64,000 nt of DNA from Streptomyces sp. NRRL F-525 (GCF_000716605.1 NZ_JNXE01000035.1:1-64000); one strand, 5' to 3'. Counted from the stretch's first letter, positions 32,673-41,914 are shown. The notes: a model not told the origin generated them from the letters alone. Program-made: numbers and translations.

Positions 32673-34148
32673 TTACACGAACACACTGAGCACAGCGGCC
32701 ACCGCGAACCCCGCGACCGACAGCACCGACTCCAGCACGGTCCACGTCTTCAGCGTGTCCCGCTCGCTGATCCCGAAGTACTTCGCGACCATCCAGAAGC
32801 CGCCGTCGTTGACGTGCGAGGCGAAGATCGACCCCGCCGAGATGGCCATGATGACCAGCGCGACGAAGGCCTGCGAGTGGTCGCCCTCGGCCAGCAGCGG
32901 GGCCACGATGCCCGCCGTCGTGACGATCGCCACCGTCGCCGACCCCTGTGCGACCCGTAGTACCAGCGAGATCAGGTACGACAGGACCAGCACCGGCAGG
33001 CCCACGTCGTGGAAGGTGTCCGAGAGGGCCTGCGCGACCCCGCTCGCCTTCAGCACGGCACCGAAGATCCCGCCCGCGCCGACGACCAGCAGGATGTTGC
33101 CGACCGGCTTGAGGGACGCGGTGGAGACGGTCTCCAGGGACTTGCGGGACCAGCCGCGCCTCAGACCCAGGAGGTAGTACGCGAGGAGGAGCGCGATCGT
33201 CAGGGCGACGAAGGGGCTGCCGAAGAACTCGACCACCGAGCGGCCGGTCGACGGGTCGAAGGCGATCGACGAGAAGGTGGCCGCGAGGATCAGGACGAGG
33301 GGCGTACCGATGATCGCGAGGACCGTGCCCAGCGACACCGGCTTCTCCTGCGGTACGACGCCGGACTCCCGCTGTTCGTCGATGACCGCCTGCTTCGCCT
33401 CGGCCGCCGCCTCGACCATGTCCTGCGGTACGGCGACGAAGATCCGCTTGCCGACCCAGGCGGCGTAGGCCCACGCGGCGAGCACGGCGGGGATGCCGCA
33501 GACGATGCCCATGAGGATGACCCAGCCGAGCTGGACGTGCAGCAGACCGGCCGCGGCCACCGGGCCGGGGTGCGGCGGCAGGAACGCGTGGGTCATCGAC
33601 AGACCCGCGAGCAGCGGCAGGCAGTACAGCAGGATCGACTTGCCGCCGCGCTTGGCCGCCGCGTACACGATCGGCGCGAGGACGAAGATGCCGACGTCGA
33701 AGAAGACCGGGATGCCGAAGATCAGGCCGGTGAGTCCCATGGCGAGCGGCGCCCGCTTCTCGCCGAACAGATTCAGCAGCCGGGACGCCAACACCTCGGC
33801 CCCGCCGCTGACTTCGAGGATCGCGCCGAGCATCGTGCCCAGGCCGATGATGATCGCGACATGGCCGAGGATGCCGCCCATGCCGGACTCGATGGTGGAG
33901 ACGGCGTCGGAGCGCTGCACCGTGCCGAAGAGTTCGGTGACCGAGAGGCCGGACAGCAGGCCGACGGTTATGGAGACGGCGAGGAGGGCCACGAAGGGCT
34001 GGAGTCTGACCTTGATGATCAGGAAGAGGAGGAGCGCGATCCCGAGGGCGGCGACCGTCAACAGGCCTGCCGTGCCGTCGAGTAGGAGAAGCAGGCCTCC
34101 GGTGTGGGGTGGTGTCGCGGGGGCGGTGGCGGCGAGCGGTAGCGACAT
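32673..34148 (-). CDS. GntP-family permease (gluconate or D-amino acid)
   Basis: 491 residues with about 12-14 membrane segments; landmarks LIFGIPVFFDVGIFVLAPIV, THAFLPPHPGPVAAAGLL and SAGSIFASHVNDGGFWMVAK are typical of the GntP/DsdX family of proton symporters. The family includes gluconate carriers and D-serine carriers such as DsdX. It is the last gene of a run with a PfkB kinase, IclR and RidA genes and faces D-amino-acid deaminase and deacylase genes, so either substrate is possible: the kinase favours a sugar acid, the divergent genes favour a D-amino acid. RidA precedes it by 114 bp. Confidence 0.9.
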   Translation of the reverse strand: MSLPLAATAPATPPHTGGLLLLLDGTAGLLTVAALGIALLLFLIIKVRLQPFVALLAVSITVGLLSGLSVTELFGTVQRSDAVSTIESGMGGILGHVAIIIGLGTMLGAILEVSGGAEVLASRLLNLFGEKRAPLAMGLTGLIFGIPVFFDVGIFVLAPIVYAAAKRGGKSILLYCLPLLAGLSMTHAFLPPHPGPVAAAGLLHVQLGWVILMGIVCGIPAVLAAWAYAAWVGKRIFVAVPQDMVEAAAEAKQAVIDEQRESGVVPQEKPVSLGTVLAIIGTPLVLILAATFSSIAFDPSTGRSVVEFFGSPFVALTIALLLAYYLLGLRRGWSRKSLETVSTASLKPVGNILLVVGAGGIFGAVLKASGVAQALSDTFHDVGLPVLVLSYLISLVLRVAQGSATVAIVTTAGIVAPLLAEGDHSQAFVALVIMAISAGSIFASHVNDGGFWMVAKYFGISERDTLKTWTVLESVLSVAGFAVAAVLSVFV

Positions 34149-34262
34149 GTGGGGGTCCTCTTGATCGTCGTAAGAACATGGGGCTTTCGGGCAGGGGGAA
34201 TCGCGGTTCGGCGCCGATGCGGGCGCCGAACCGTCGTACGGTGTGCGGGAGTTGGGGCGGTG

Positions 34263-34667
34263 CTAGCTCAGGACGGCCAGCGCGTCGATCTCGATGAGCA
34301 GCCCGGCGGGCAGGCCGACGTAGACCGTCGTGCGCGCGGCGGGCACCTCGACGCGCCCCTCGAAGTACTCGTTGTAGATCGCGTTCATCTCGGCGAAGTG
34401 GTCCACGTCCGTCAGATAGACGCGGATCATCATCGCGTCCTCCCAGCTCGCGCCGCCCTCCTCCAGGATCGCCTCGACGTTGGCCAGGGTCTGGAGGGTC
34501 TGCTCGCGCAGGGTCGGGCCGGCCGGGGTCGGCGGCTTGCCCTCCTCGGCGGGGAGGAAGCCGACCTGCCCGGCGACCTGGAGGATGTTGCCCTTGCGGA
34601 CGCCGTGCGAGAACTTCGCGGGCGGGGCGGTGTGGGTCTTGGGGGTGAGGGCGGTCTTGTCGGTCAT
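34263..34667 (-). CDS. ridA: RidA-family enamine/imine deaminase
   Basis: 134 residues with the RidA core: QVAGQVGFLP, TLANVEAILEEGGASWEDA, VRVYLTDVDHF and VPAARTTVYVGLPAGLLIEI (Arg of the active site in PAART). RidA proteins hydrolyse the reactive enamines released by PLP-dependent dehydratases. That fits the PLP-dependent D-amino-acid deaminase encoded across the divergent promoter. The ATG overlaps the IclR stop as ATGA, so translation is coupled. Confidence 0.92.
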   Translation of the reverse strand: MTDKTALTPKTHTAPPAKFSHGVRKGNILQVAGQVGFLPAEEGKPPTPAGPTLREQTLQTLANVEAILEEGGASWEDAMMIRVYLTDVDHFAEMNAIYNEYFEGRVEVPAARTTVYVGLPAGLLIEIDALAVLS

Positions 34668-35425
34668 TCGGTGTCCCTGGTGGTAGTTCGGCCGGAGTAC
34701 TCACCGCTGATGGCGTCCGCCGTGCGACGGACCAGGGGGAGCAGGGTGAGGAGTTCGTCGGCGGTGACGACGACGTTGGGCGCGGAGACCGACATCGCGG
34801 CGGCCACCCGTCCGTCGGCGCCCCGGATCGGCGCGGCGACGCAGTTGATGGACTCTTCGTGGCCGCCGAGGTCGGTGGCCCAGCCCTGTTCCCGCACCTT
34901 CTCCAACTCCCGCAGGAAAGCGGGGGCGTTGGGGGTGGAGCGGGCGGTGTACATGGGGTATTCGAGCTTGTCGGCGAGGGCCCGGCGCTCGATCTCCGGG
35001 AGGTCGGCGAGCAGCAGCTTCGCCACGCCCGCGACCGTGATGGCGACGGGCTTCCCGATCCGCGAGTACATGCGCACCGGATAACGGCTCTCCACCTTGT
35101 CGATGTAGAGGACCTCGTTCTCCTCGTACACCGCGAGGTGGACGGTATGACCGCACTGCTCGTTCAGCCGGGCGAGGTGGGGGTGGGCGATCTCGCGGAT
35201 GTCGAGGTTCTCCATCGCCTCCTGGGCGAGGGCGATGAGGCGGGCGCCGAGGCGGTAGCGCTGGTCGGACTGGCGGTAGACCAGGCCGTGTTCGTGCAGG
35301 GTGCGCAGGAGGCGCAGGGCCGTCGACTTGTGGACGTCGAGACGCTCGGCGACCTGGCCGAGGTCGGCGGGGCCCTCGGCGAGCAGCGGCAGGATGCTGA
35401 GCGCGCGGTCGACGGTCTGACTCAT
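34664..35425 (-). CDS. IclR-family transcriptional regulator
   Basis: 253 residues from ATG at 35425 (MSQTVDRALSILPLL), which has GAGGAGG ten bases upstream and overlaps the kinase stop as ATGA. The N-terminal winged helix (GPADLGQVAERLDVHKSTAL, about 17-36) is followed by the IclR effector domain (GHTVHLAVYEENEVLYIDKVES and HEESINCVAAPIRGADGRV, both landmarks). The palindrome GTTGCA-N5-TGCAAC at 36569-36585 is the likely operator. It probably controls both divergent transcripts in response to a D-amino-acid or sugar-acid metabolite. Confidence 0.9.
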   Translation of the reverse strand: MSQTVDRALSILPLLAEGPADLGQVAERLDVHKSTALRLLRTLHEHGLVYRQSDQRYRLGARLIALAQEAMENLDIREIAHPHLARLNEQCGHTVHLAVYEENEVLYIDKVESRYPVRMYSRIGKPVAITVAGVAKLLLADLPEIERRALADKLEYPMYTARSTPNAPAFLRELEKVREQGWATDLGGHEESINCVAAPIRGADGRVAAAMSVSAPNVVVTADELLTLLPLVRRTADAISGEYSGRTTTRDTE

Positions 35426-36468
35426 GGCGTACATACCTCCTCGTCGGCCCAGTCGGCGGCGTCGGTCCAGCCGGGGCCGAGTCGAAGTCTCCCCCACGCC
35501 TGGTCGTCCAGGGCGACCAGCCGGTCGGCGTGGTCGCGGACCGGGGGCGCGGCGAGGTCGCCGGGCACGGTGAGGGCGGCGGCGGCCGTGAGATGCCCGT
35601 GCCGCAGCCGGTCCCGTACGGGAAGTCCCCGCAGGGTCGCGGAGAGGAACCCGGCGGCGAAGGCGTCCCCGGCACCGACCTCGGCGACGACGTCGACGTG
35701 CGGCGCGGGCACGAAGGTGACGTCACCCCGGTGGAAGACGGTCGCCCCGCGCCCGCCCTGCTTGACGACGAGCGTCTCGGGGTCGGGGAACGCGGCCCGT
35801 ACGGCATCGGCCCCGACGAGCCCCCAGACCTCGGCGGCCTCGTCCTCCCCGACGAACACGAGGTCGGCGCCACGCGCCAGCTCAAGCAGCACGCTCGGCC
35901 CGTCGGCCGAACGCCCCAGCGCGGGACGGTGGTTGACGTCGAACGAGATCAGCGGGCGGTGCGCGCGGATCGCGGTCAGCTCACGCACCAGGCCGAGGCA
36001 GTCCTCGGACAGCATCGGGGTGATCCCCGACAGATGCAGCACCCGCCCACCCCGTACGGCGGCCAGGTCCACGTTCGCGACGCCCATCGCGGAGGCGGCG
36101 GAACCGGCCCGGTAGTACGCCACCTCGTGCGCGTCGGTGGCCCGGTCCCCGGCGGTGCGGAAGTAGATACCGGTCGGCCGCACGGGATCACGCCGTACGG
36201 CGGACACATCCACCCCGTACCCCCCGATGGTCTCGACGAGATGATCACCGAACCCGTCGGCCCCCACCCGGCTGACCCACCGCACGCTGTGCCCGGCGGC
36301 CGCCAGCACGCACGCGACATTCGACTCGGCGCCGCCGATGGCGCGATCGAAGGACGGCACGTCGGCGAGGCGGCCCGGCCGACTGGGTAGGAACGTGACC
36401 ATGGACTCGCCCAGCGCTACGACGTCCACGACGTCACGGGCGGCGGTGGACTGTCCGTCGGCGGTCAC
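35422..36468 (-). CDS. PfkB-family sugar kinase (2-keto-3-deoxygluconate kinase type)
   Basis: 348 residues from GTG at 36468, with GAGGAG upstream. Family motifs: VDVVALGESMVTFLP at the start, GGAESNVACVLAAAG (PfkB signature 1, about 45-59) and the C-terminal EVGAGDAFAAGFLSA (signature 2 with the catalytic Asp). Between them SFDVNHRPALG matches KdgK-type kinases, which phosphorylate 2-keto-3-deoxygluconate. It is the first gene of the kinase-IclR-RidA-GntP run. How a sugar-acid kinase fits with D-amino-acid genes is not clear; the substrate may be a related hydroxy or keto acid. Confidence 0.85.
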   Translation of the reverse strand: MTADGQSTAARDVVDVVALGESMVTFLPSRPGRLADVPSFDRAIGGAESNVACVLAAAGHSVRWVSRVGADGFGDHLVETIGGYGVDVSAVRRDPVRPTGIYFRTAGDRATDAHEVAYYRAGSAASAMGVANVDLAAVRGGRVLHLSGITPMLSEDCLGLVRELTAIRAHRPLISFDVNHRPALGRSADGPSVLLELARGADLVFVGEDEAAEVWGLVGADAVRAAFPDPETLVVKQGGRGATVFHRGDVTFVPAPHVDVVAEVGAGDAFAAGFLSATLRGLPVRDRLRHGHLTAAAALTVPGDLAAPPVRDHADRLVALDDQAWGRLRLGPGWTDAADWADEEVCTP

Positions 36469-36568
36469 GATGGTGATGGCTCCTCGTCCGGTGCGCCGGG
36501 GGCGGCGGCTCCGTTGACCCGGTGTTGGGCGAGATGTTAGACAGCGGTAAGCGATATACGCAATGAAG

Positions 36569-36585
36569 GTTGCAGAGATTGCAAC
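36569..36585. promoter_or_regulatory. Probable IclR operator between divergent operons
   Basis: GTTGCA, GAGAT, TGCAAC: a perfect 6-bp inverted repeat with a 5-bp centre, 22 bp upstream of the deaminase start and about 100 bp upstream of the kinase start. It is of the style of IclR-family sites and sits where it could control both directions. Confidence 0.7.
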
Positions 36586-36606
36586 ACTCCAGCTCAGGGA
36601 GGCCCC

Positions 36607-37884
36607 ATGGTCCGCGACACCGGTACCGAAGCGCTCGCCCGGCTCGCCGGGGAACGCGTCGACCACCGTTTCAAGGGCCTCCCCCCGGACGCGGACGGCC
36701 TCACGCTCACCGAGCTGGCGGCCCAGCGCCGCAACCTCTTCACCGACGGCTTCACCACCCCGGTCCTCGCCCTCTCCGCCGAGCGACTGGACCACAACCT
36801 CCGCCTCATGGAGACCTACGCGACCCGCCACGGCCTCGCCTTCGCCCCGCACGGCAAGACCTCCATGGCCCCCCAGCTGTTCCACCGCCAACTCGCCCAC
36901 GGCGCCTGGGGCATCACCCTCGCGGTCCCCCACCAGGTGCGCGTGGCAAGGCAGTTCGGCATCGACCGCGTCTTCCTCGCGAACGAACTGGTCGACCCGT
37001 CGGCCCTGAAGTGGATCTCCTCCGAACTGGACGCCGACGCCGACTTCCGCTTCATCTGCTACGTCGACTCCGTGCGCGGCGTCGAGCTGATGGACGCGGC
37101 CCTGCGCGGCGCCGCCCGCCCGCTGGACGTCGTCGTCGAACTGGCCGCCGGCGAGGGCGCCCGCACCGGCGTCCGCACGGAGGCGGAGTGCGCGGCGGTC
37201 GCGGACGCGGTGGCGGCCGTAGGGACACTGCGGTTGGTGGGGGTCGCCGGGTACGAGGGGGAGGTGCCGCAGGCTGATCCCGGGCGGGTGCACGCGTGGT
37301 TGCGTCAACTGACCGCGCTCGCCGTGGAGTTCGACAAGGACGGGCGTTTCAAGGGAGTTGACGAGATCGTCGTCAGCGCGGGTGGCAGTGCGTGGTTCGA
37401 CGCGGTGGCCGACGTCTTCGCTGAGCTGCCCGAACTCTCGCTCCCCGCGCTGAAGTTGCTACGGTCCGGCGCCTACGTGTCCCACGACGACGGCCACTAC
37501 CGCGAGATCACCCCCTTCACCCGCATCCCCGAAGAGGGCGCCCTGGAGCCCGCGTTCCGGCTCTGGGCGCAGATCGTCTCCCGCCCCTCCCCCGAGCAGG
37601 CCTTCGCCAACGCGGGCAAGCGGGACGCGGCCTACGACCTGGACCTGCCCGTCGCCCAGGTCGTCCGCCGGGACGGCACCGAGCACCCGGCGACCGGCGT
37701 CGAGGTGACGGGGCTGTCCGACCAGCACGCCTGGCTGCGGACGGCCCCGGAGGCGGACCTTGAGGTGGGTGACTGGATCGGGATGGGCCTGTCCCACCCG
37801 TGCACGTCCTTCGACAAGTGGCAGCTGATTCCGGTGGCTGAGGCGGACGGGACGGTCGTCGACTACATCCGTACGTTCTTCTAG
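36607..37884 (+). CDS. PLP-dependent D-amino-acid deaminase (D-serine dehydratase type)
   Basis: 425 residues with AGGGAGG before ATG. The N-terminal alanine-racemase-type barrel has FAPHGKTSMAPQLFHRQL, with the PLP-binding Lys in HGKT, and a phosphate loop near SAGGSAWFDAV. The C-terminal beta domain ends with GLSHPCTSFDKW, carrying the His and Cys that bind zinc in eukaryotic-type D-serine dehydratases and D-threonine aldolases. It probably converts a D-amino acid to a keto acid and ammonia. The deacylase gene follows 33 bp later, so substrate may come from N-acyl-D-amino acids. Confidence 0.88.
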   Translation: MVRDTGTEALARLAGERVDHRFKGLPPDADGLTLTELAAQRRNLFTDGFTTPVLALSAERLDHNLRLMETYATRHGLAFAPHGKTSMAPQLFHRQLAHGAWGITLAVPHQVRVARQFGIDRVFLANELVDPSALKWISSELDADADFRFICYVDSVRGVELMDAALRGAARPLDVVVELAAGEGARTGVRTEAECAAVADAVAAVGTLRLVGVAGYEGEVPQADPGRVHAWLRQLTALAVEFDKDGRFKGVDEIVVSAGGSAWFDAVADVFAELPELSLPALKLLRSGAYVSHDDGHYREITPFTRIPEEGALEPAFRLWAQIVSRPSPEQAFANAGKRDAAYDLDLPVAQVVRRDGTEHPATGVEVTGLSDQHAWLRTAPEADLEVGDWIGMGLSHPCTSFDKWQLIPVAEADGTVVDYIRTFF

Positions 37885-37916
37885 AAGCCGTATCGGACCC
37901 AGCTGGAGGCATGGGC

Positions 37917-39497
37917 ATGGAAGAGCTGGTCATCCGGGACGTGGACGTCGTCGACGGCAGCGGTGGACCGTCCTACCGCGCCGATGTGGTGATCGACGGC
38001 GGACGGATCGTCTCGATCGTGCAGGAGGCCGCGGCGGCGGGCTGTCAACGCCCCAAGGCACGCCGGGAGTTGGACGCGGAGGGCCTGGTCCTCTCCCCCG
38101 GCTTCATCGACATGCACGCCCACAGCGACCTGGCCCTGCTCCGCGACCCGGACCACAGCGCCAAGGCGGCGCAGGGGGTGACCCTCGAAGTCATCGGCCA
38201 GGACGGGCTGTCGTACGCCCCGGTCGACGACCGCACCCTCGCCGAGGTACGCCGGGCGATCACCGGGTGGAACGGTTACGGCGACGACATCGACTTCGAC
38301 TGGCGTTCGGTGGGCGAGTACCTGGACCGGCTGGATCGTGGAGTGGCGGTCAACGCGGCCTACTTGATCCCGCAGGGCACGGTCCGGATGCTCGCGGTCG
38401 GCTGGGAGGACCGGGAGGCGACGCCCCAAGAGCTGGACCGGATGCGGCAGTTGGTCGCCGAGGGCATGGAACAGGGCGCGGTCGGCATGTCGTCCGGCCT
38501 CACCTACACCCCCGGCATGTACGCCAAGGACGCCGAACTCACCGAACTCTGCCGGGTGGTGGCGTCCTACGGCGGCTACTACTGCCCGCACCACCGCTCG
38601 TACGGAGCGGGCGCGCTGGAGGCCTACGCGGAAATGGTGGAGCTGAGCCGCGAGGCGGGCTGCTCCCTGCACCTGGCCCACGCCACCATGAACTTCGGCG
38701 TGAACGAGGGCCGCGCACCGGAGCTCCTGTCCCTCCTGGACGAGGCCCTGGCGACCGGCGCGGACATCAGCCTCGACACCTACCCCTACACCCCCGGCTG
38801 CACAACTCTCGTGGCGATGCTGCCCAGTTGGGCCAGCGAGGGCGGCCCCGAGGAGATCCTGAAGCGCCTCGCGGACGACGACACCGCCGACCGTATCCGC
38901 CACCACCTGGAGGTGACCGGCTCGGACGGCTGCCACGGGGTGCCGATGGAGTGGGACACGATCGAGATCGCGGGGGTCGAGAATCCCGAACTGGCGGACT
39001 ACGTGGGCCGCCGCCTCGACAGCTGGCCCACGGCCCGCCACCTCCTCCTCGCCGACCGCCTCGCCCCGTCGATCCTCCAGCACGTGGGCCACGAGGAGAA
39101 CGTCCGCCAGATCATGCGCCACCGCGTCCACACCGGCGGCTCCGACGGCATCCTCCAGGGCGCGAAGCCGCACCCACGGGCGTACGGCACGTTCCCGCGC
39201 TATCTCGGCCACTACGTACGGGAGTTGGGCCTCCTGTCCCTGGAGGAATGCGTCTCCCACCTGACGTCCCGCCCGGCAGCCCGCCTACGCCTGCCGGACC
39301 GCGGCCTGGTCAAAGAGGGCTACAAGGCGGACCTGGTCCTCTTCAACCCGCGGACGGTGGCGGCAGGTTCAACATTCGAGGAGCCCCGCAGACTCCCGAC
39401 AGGCATCCCCCACGTGCTGATCGACGGCCGCTTCGTGATCGAGGAAGGCCACCGAACGAACGAACTGGCGGGCAGATCAGTACGCCGAGTCCTTTAG
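37917..39497 (+). CDS. N-acyl-D-amino-acid deacylase
   Basis: 526 residues, choosing ATG at 37917 because GGAGG lies seven bases before it; ATG at 37911 is one base away and too close. An amidohydrolase-fold enzyme: SPGFIDMHAHSDLALL (HxH metal site, about 63-78), GVTLEVIGQDGLS, GMSSGLTYTPGMYA, HHRSYGAGALEAY and LHLAHATMNFG (metal His). The C-terminus has GYKADLVLFNP and a short beta domain. It should release free D-amino acids from N-acyl forms, feeding the deaminase encoded just upstream. The stop codon runs into a dispersed repeat. Confidence 0.92.
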   Translation: MEELVIRDVDVVDGSGGPSYRADVVIDGGRIVSIVQEAAAAGCQRPKARRELDAEGLVLSPGFIDMHAHSDLALLRDPDHSAKAAQGVTLEVIGQDGLSYAPVDDRTLAEVRRAITGWNGYGDDIDFDWRSVGEYLDRLDRGVAVNAAYLIPQGTVRMLAVGWEDREATPQELDRMRQLVAEGMEQGAVGMSSGLTYTPGMYAKDAELTELCRVVASYGGYYCPHHRSYGAGALEAYAEMVELSREAGCSLHLAHATMNFGVNEGRAPELLSLLDEALATGADISLDTYPYTPGCTTLVAMLPSWASEGGPEEILKRLADDDTADRIRHHLEVTGSDGCHGVPMEWDTIEIAGVENPELADYVGRRLDSWPTARHLLLADRLAPSILQHVGHEENVRQIMRHRVHTGGSDGILQGAKPHPRAYGTFPRYLGHYVRELGLLSLEECVSHLTSRPAARLRLPDRGLVKEGYKADLVLFNPRTVAAGSTFEEPRRLPTGIPHVLIDGRFVIEEGHRTNELAGRSVRRVL

Positions 39498-39522
39498 GGG
39501 CGCGGGGAACTGCGCGACCAGC
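39493..39522 (+). repeat. Dispersed intergenic repeat, copy A
   Basis: Thirty bases that are exactly the reverse complement of 42383-42412. It begins inside the deacylase stop region, contains GGGGCGCGGGGAACTGCGCG, and can fold with the CCCC just after it. It lies between two converging genes, so it may act as a bidirectional terminator. Confidence 0.8.
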
Positions 39523-39553
39523 CCCCACGCACCCGCAGCCAAAAAACGACCCA

Positions 39554-40390
39554 CTACGGCTTGGGCAGGGTGCACCCAGACGCGCTAAGGCTGAGCACGT
39601 TCGCCGAGGTGAAGCAGCCCGGGATGTTGTAGGTCTCCTCGGCGTAGTTGATCCCCTGACGGACGGTCACCTTGCCGCTCTCATCAACCTCACACGGATT
39701 GTCGACCGTGCAGGTCTCCCCGTCCTCGTTACCCGTGTTGTTGACCGCGACAATCTGCCCCGTACTGGTATCGATCACCGGAGACCCCGACGTACCCCCG
39801 ATCGTGTTGCACGCGGAGGTGTAACGAACCGAGTCCTTCCAGGTCCAGTCCCCCTCCTTCAACCGGTACACGAACCCGTCGATGCTGCAGCTGTAGATCG
39901 TCTTCCAGTACCCGGAGACGACCTTGATCGCGGTACCGGCGGTCGGGTGCGAGGCGCTCACGGTGAGCGGACTGATCCCGTACGCGCTCTTGATCGCCGC
40001 GTACGTCGTGGTCGTGCGGTAGATCGTCACGTCCGTGTCGGTCATCGTCGAGTAGACGACCTGGTTGGCCCGGAGCGTGGCGACCTTCGTGCCGGCCGAG
40101 TTCAGGAGTCCGAACGTACGGCTGGAGGACTGGCCGGTGATGACCTCGCCGGGCTCCGGGAACCCGGTCTCCAGGCAGTGGCCGTTGGTCATGACCAGCG
40201 CCGGAGCGGTGTCGGTCGAGTTCGGGAAGCGGATGACCGAGCCGGAGCAGTTGCTGAGCGAGACGATGCCGGCGAAGTCGACGGTCACCGCGGCGGCCTT
40301 CGGCGCCACCTGGGGTGCGGCGACCGCGGGTGCCACGCCCGCCCCGGCGATGGCCAGGGTGGAGAGCGCGGCAAGGAGAGGCTTGTTCAT
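39554..40390 (-). CDS. Secreted trypsin-like serine protease
   Basis: 278 residues with a signal peptide (about 1-24, ending AVAAP). The catalytic triad appears as VMTNGHC (His), DTDVTIY (Asp) and GGTSGSPVID (Ser), the chymotrypsin-like fold with the compact spacing of bacterial S1/S6-type proteases. Cysteines near NCSGSV, YSCSID and SACNTIG, plus a pair near the end, indicate disulphides. There is no obvious propeptide longer than about 15 residues. Neighbouring genes are unrelated, and the gene is divergent from the aminotransferase. Confidence 0.88.
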   Translation of the reverse strand: MNKPLLAALSTLAIAGAGVAPAVAAPQVAPKAAAVTVDFAGIVSLSNCSGSVIRFPNSTDTAPALVMTNGHCLETGFPEPGEVITGQSSSRTFGLLNSAGTKVATLRANQVVYSTMTDTDVTIYRTTTTYAAIKSAYGISPLTVSASHPTAGTAIKVVSGYWKTIYSCSIDGFVYRLKEGDWTWKDSVRYTSACNTIGGTSGSPVIDTSTGQIVAVNNTGNEDGETCTVDNPCEVDESGKVTVRQGINYAEETYNIPGCFTSANVLSLSASGCTLPKP

Positions 40391-40569
40391 GTGGGGGTCC
40401 CCTCTTATGACGAGACGACCGGAGATCTTCCGGCCGCCGTCTTTTTGTCATGAGCATTGTGATCGCGGAGAGGGGTGGGGGCAAGGAGCGGTTTCCGGCC
40501 GTTCGCGGCGCGTCTCATGTGGCGGAAAGCACGAGCCAAGTCTCGTTACCGCGCCGTAAGCTCACCGAC

Positions 40570-41781
40570 ATGCAGGTGATCCAGTCGACCAAGCTCTCCA
40601 ACGTCTGTTACGAGATCCGGGGCCCGGTTCTCGAAGAGGCGATGCGCCTGGAGGCGGCAGGCCACCGCATCCTGAAGCTCAACACGGGCAACCCGGCCGC
40701 GTTCGGGTTCGAGTGCCCGCCCGAGATCCTGGAGGACATCCTCCGGAACGTGTCGTCGGCGCACGGGTACGGCGACGCGAAGGGGCTGCTGGCGGCCCGG
40801 CGCGCGGTCGTCATGCACAACCAGACCCTGGGCATCGAGACGGACGTAGAACACGTCTTCATCGGCAACGGCGTGTCCGAGCTCATCGTCATGGCGATGC
40901 AGGGACTTCTCGACGACGGCGACGAGGTCCTCGTACCGTCGCCGGACTACCCGCTGTGGACCGCCGCCGTCTCGCTCTCCGGCGGGACCGCCGTCCACTA
41001 CCGCTGCGACGAGCAGTCCGACTGGATGCCCGACCTCGCCGACGTGGAGCGGAAGGTCTCCGACCGCACCAAGGCGATCGTCATCATCAACCCGAACAAC
41101 CCGACCGGCGCGGTGTACGACGAGGCCATGATCAAGGGCCTCACCGACATCGCCCGCCGCCACAACCTCCTCGTCTGCTCCGACGAGATCTACGACAAGA
41201 TCCTCTACGACGGCGCCACGCACACCCCGACCGCGAAGGTCGCCCCGGACCTGCTGACCCTCACGTTCAACGGGATGTCGAAGGCGTACCGGGTGGCCGG
41301 ATACCGGGTCGGGTGGATGTCGATCTCGGGGCCGCGCGCGCACGCCGACTCCTACATCGAGGGTCTGACGATCCTGGCGAACATGCGGCTCTGCGCGAAC
41401 ATGCCCGGGCAGCACGGGGTCGTCGCCGCGCTCAGTGGGCGGCAGACCATCAACGACCTGGTGCTGCCGGGTGGGCGGTTGAAGGAGCAGCGGGATGTGG
41501 CGTACGAGTTGCTGACCCAGATCCCGGGTGTGACCTGCGTGAAGCCGAAGGGGGCGCTGTATCTGTTCCCTCGGCTCGATCCGCAGGTGTTCAAGGTCAA
41601 GGACGACCGGCAGATGGTCCTCGACCTGCTGCGCCAGGAGAAGATCATGGTCGTGCACGGCACCGGGTTCAACTGGTCCGAGCCCGATCACTTCCGGGTC
41701 GTGACGCTGCCGTCGGTCGGGGATCTGCGGGACGCGGTGACGCGGATCGGGAACTTCCTGGACGGGTACAGCCAGCCGTAA
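40570..41781 (+). CDS. PLP-dependent aminotransferase, AlaA type
   Basis: 403 residues from ATG at 40570; the frame is open further upstream but without a ribosome site, and the conserved start is MQVIQSTKLSNVCYEIRGPV. Motifs: LKLNTGNPAAFGF, GDAKGLLAARRAVV, VIINPNNPTGAVYDEAM and the PLP Lys in TFNGMSKAYRVAGYRVGWM. The N-terminal pattern is that of AlaA/YfbQ enzymes, which make alanine from pyruvate and glutamate. Fold type I, cytoplasmic, apparently a single-gene unit with its own terminator. Confidence 0.9.
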   Translation: MQVIQSTKLSNVCYEIRGPVLEEAMRLEAAGHRILKLNTGNPAAFGFECPPEILEDILRNVSSAHGYGDAKGLLAARRAVVMHNQTLGIETDVEHVFIGNGVSELIVMAMQGLLDDGDEVLVPSPDYPLWTAAVSLSGGTAVHYRCDEQSDWMPDLADVERKVSDRTKAIVIINPNNPTGAVYDEAMIKGLTDIARRHNLLVCSDEIYDKILYDGATHTPTAKVAPDLLTLTFNGMSKAYRVAGYRVGWMSISGPRAHADSYIEGLTILANMRLCANMPGQHGVVAALSGRQTINDLVLPGGRLKEQRDVAYELLTQIPGVTCVKPKGALYLFPRLDPQVFKVKDDRQMVLDLLRQEKIMVVHGTGFNWSEPDHFRVVTLPSVGDLRDAVTRIGNFLDGYSQP

Positions 41782-41791
41782 GTGGTGGCCG

Positions 41792-41824
41792 AACCCGCTC
41801 TAAACCTCGCGGGGCGGGTTTCTT
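41792..41824 (+). terminator. Terminator after the aminotransferase gene
   Basis: AACCCGC (41792-41798) pairs with GCGGGTT (41814-41820), followed by TCTT. It lies 10 bp after the stop codon. Confidence 0.7.
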
Positions 41825-41860
41825 GGGGGTTTTCCGGCCAGATTTTCGGCCAGCACAACT

Positions 41861-41883
41861 TTAGACGAGATCTAAGCTAGGAT
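41861..41883 (+). promoter_or_regulatory. Promoter with palindrome TTAGA-N5-TCTAA
   Basis: The inverted repeat TTAGA, CGAGA, TCTAA at 41861-41875 lies just before TAGGAT (41878-41883), a good -10 box. A palindrome in the spacer suggests a repressor, for example of the MarR type. No such regulator gene is close by. Confidence 0.6.
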
Positions 41884-41914
41884 GGTTTCCTGTCTGAGCA
41901 CAGGAGACCATGCC

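Noticed and set aside
41882..41914. Upstream ATG of the small conserved gene
   Set aside because: It falls inside the -10 box, and a better ribosome site serves the ATG at 41915.
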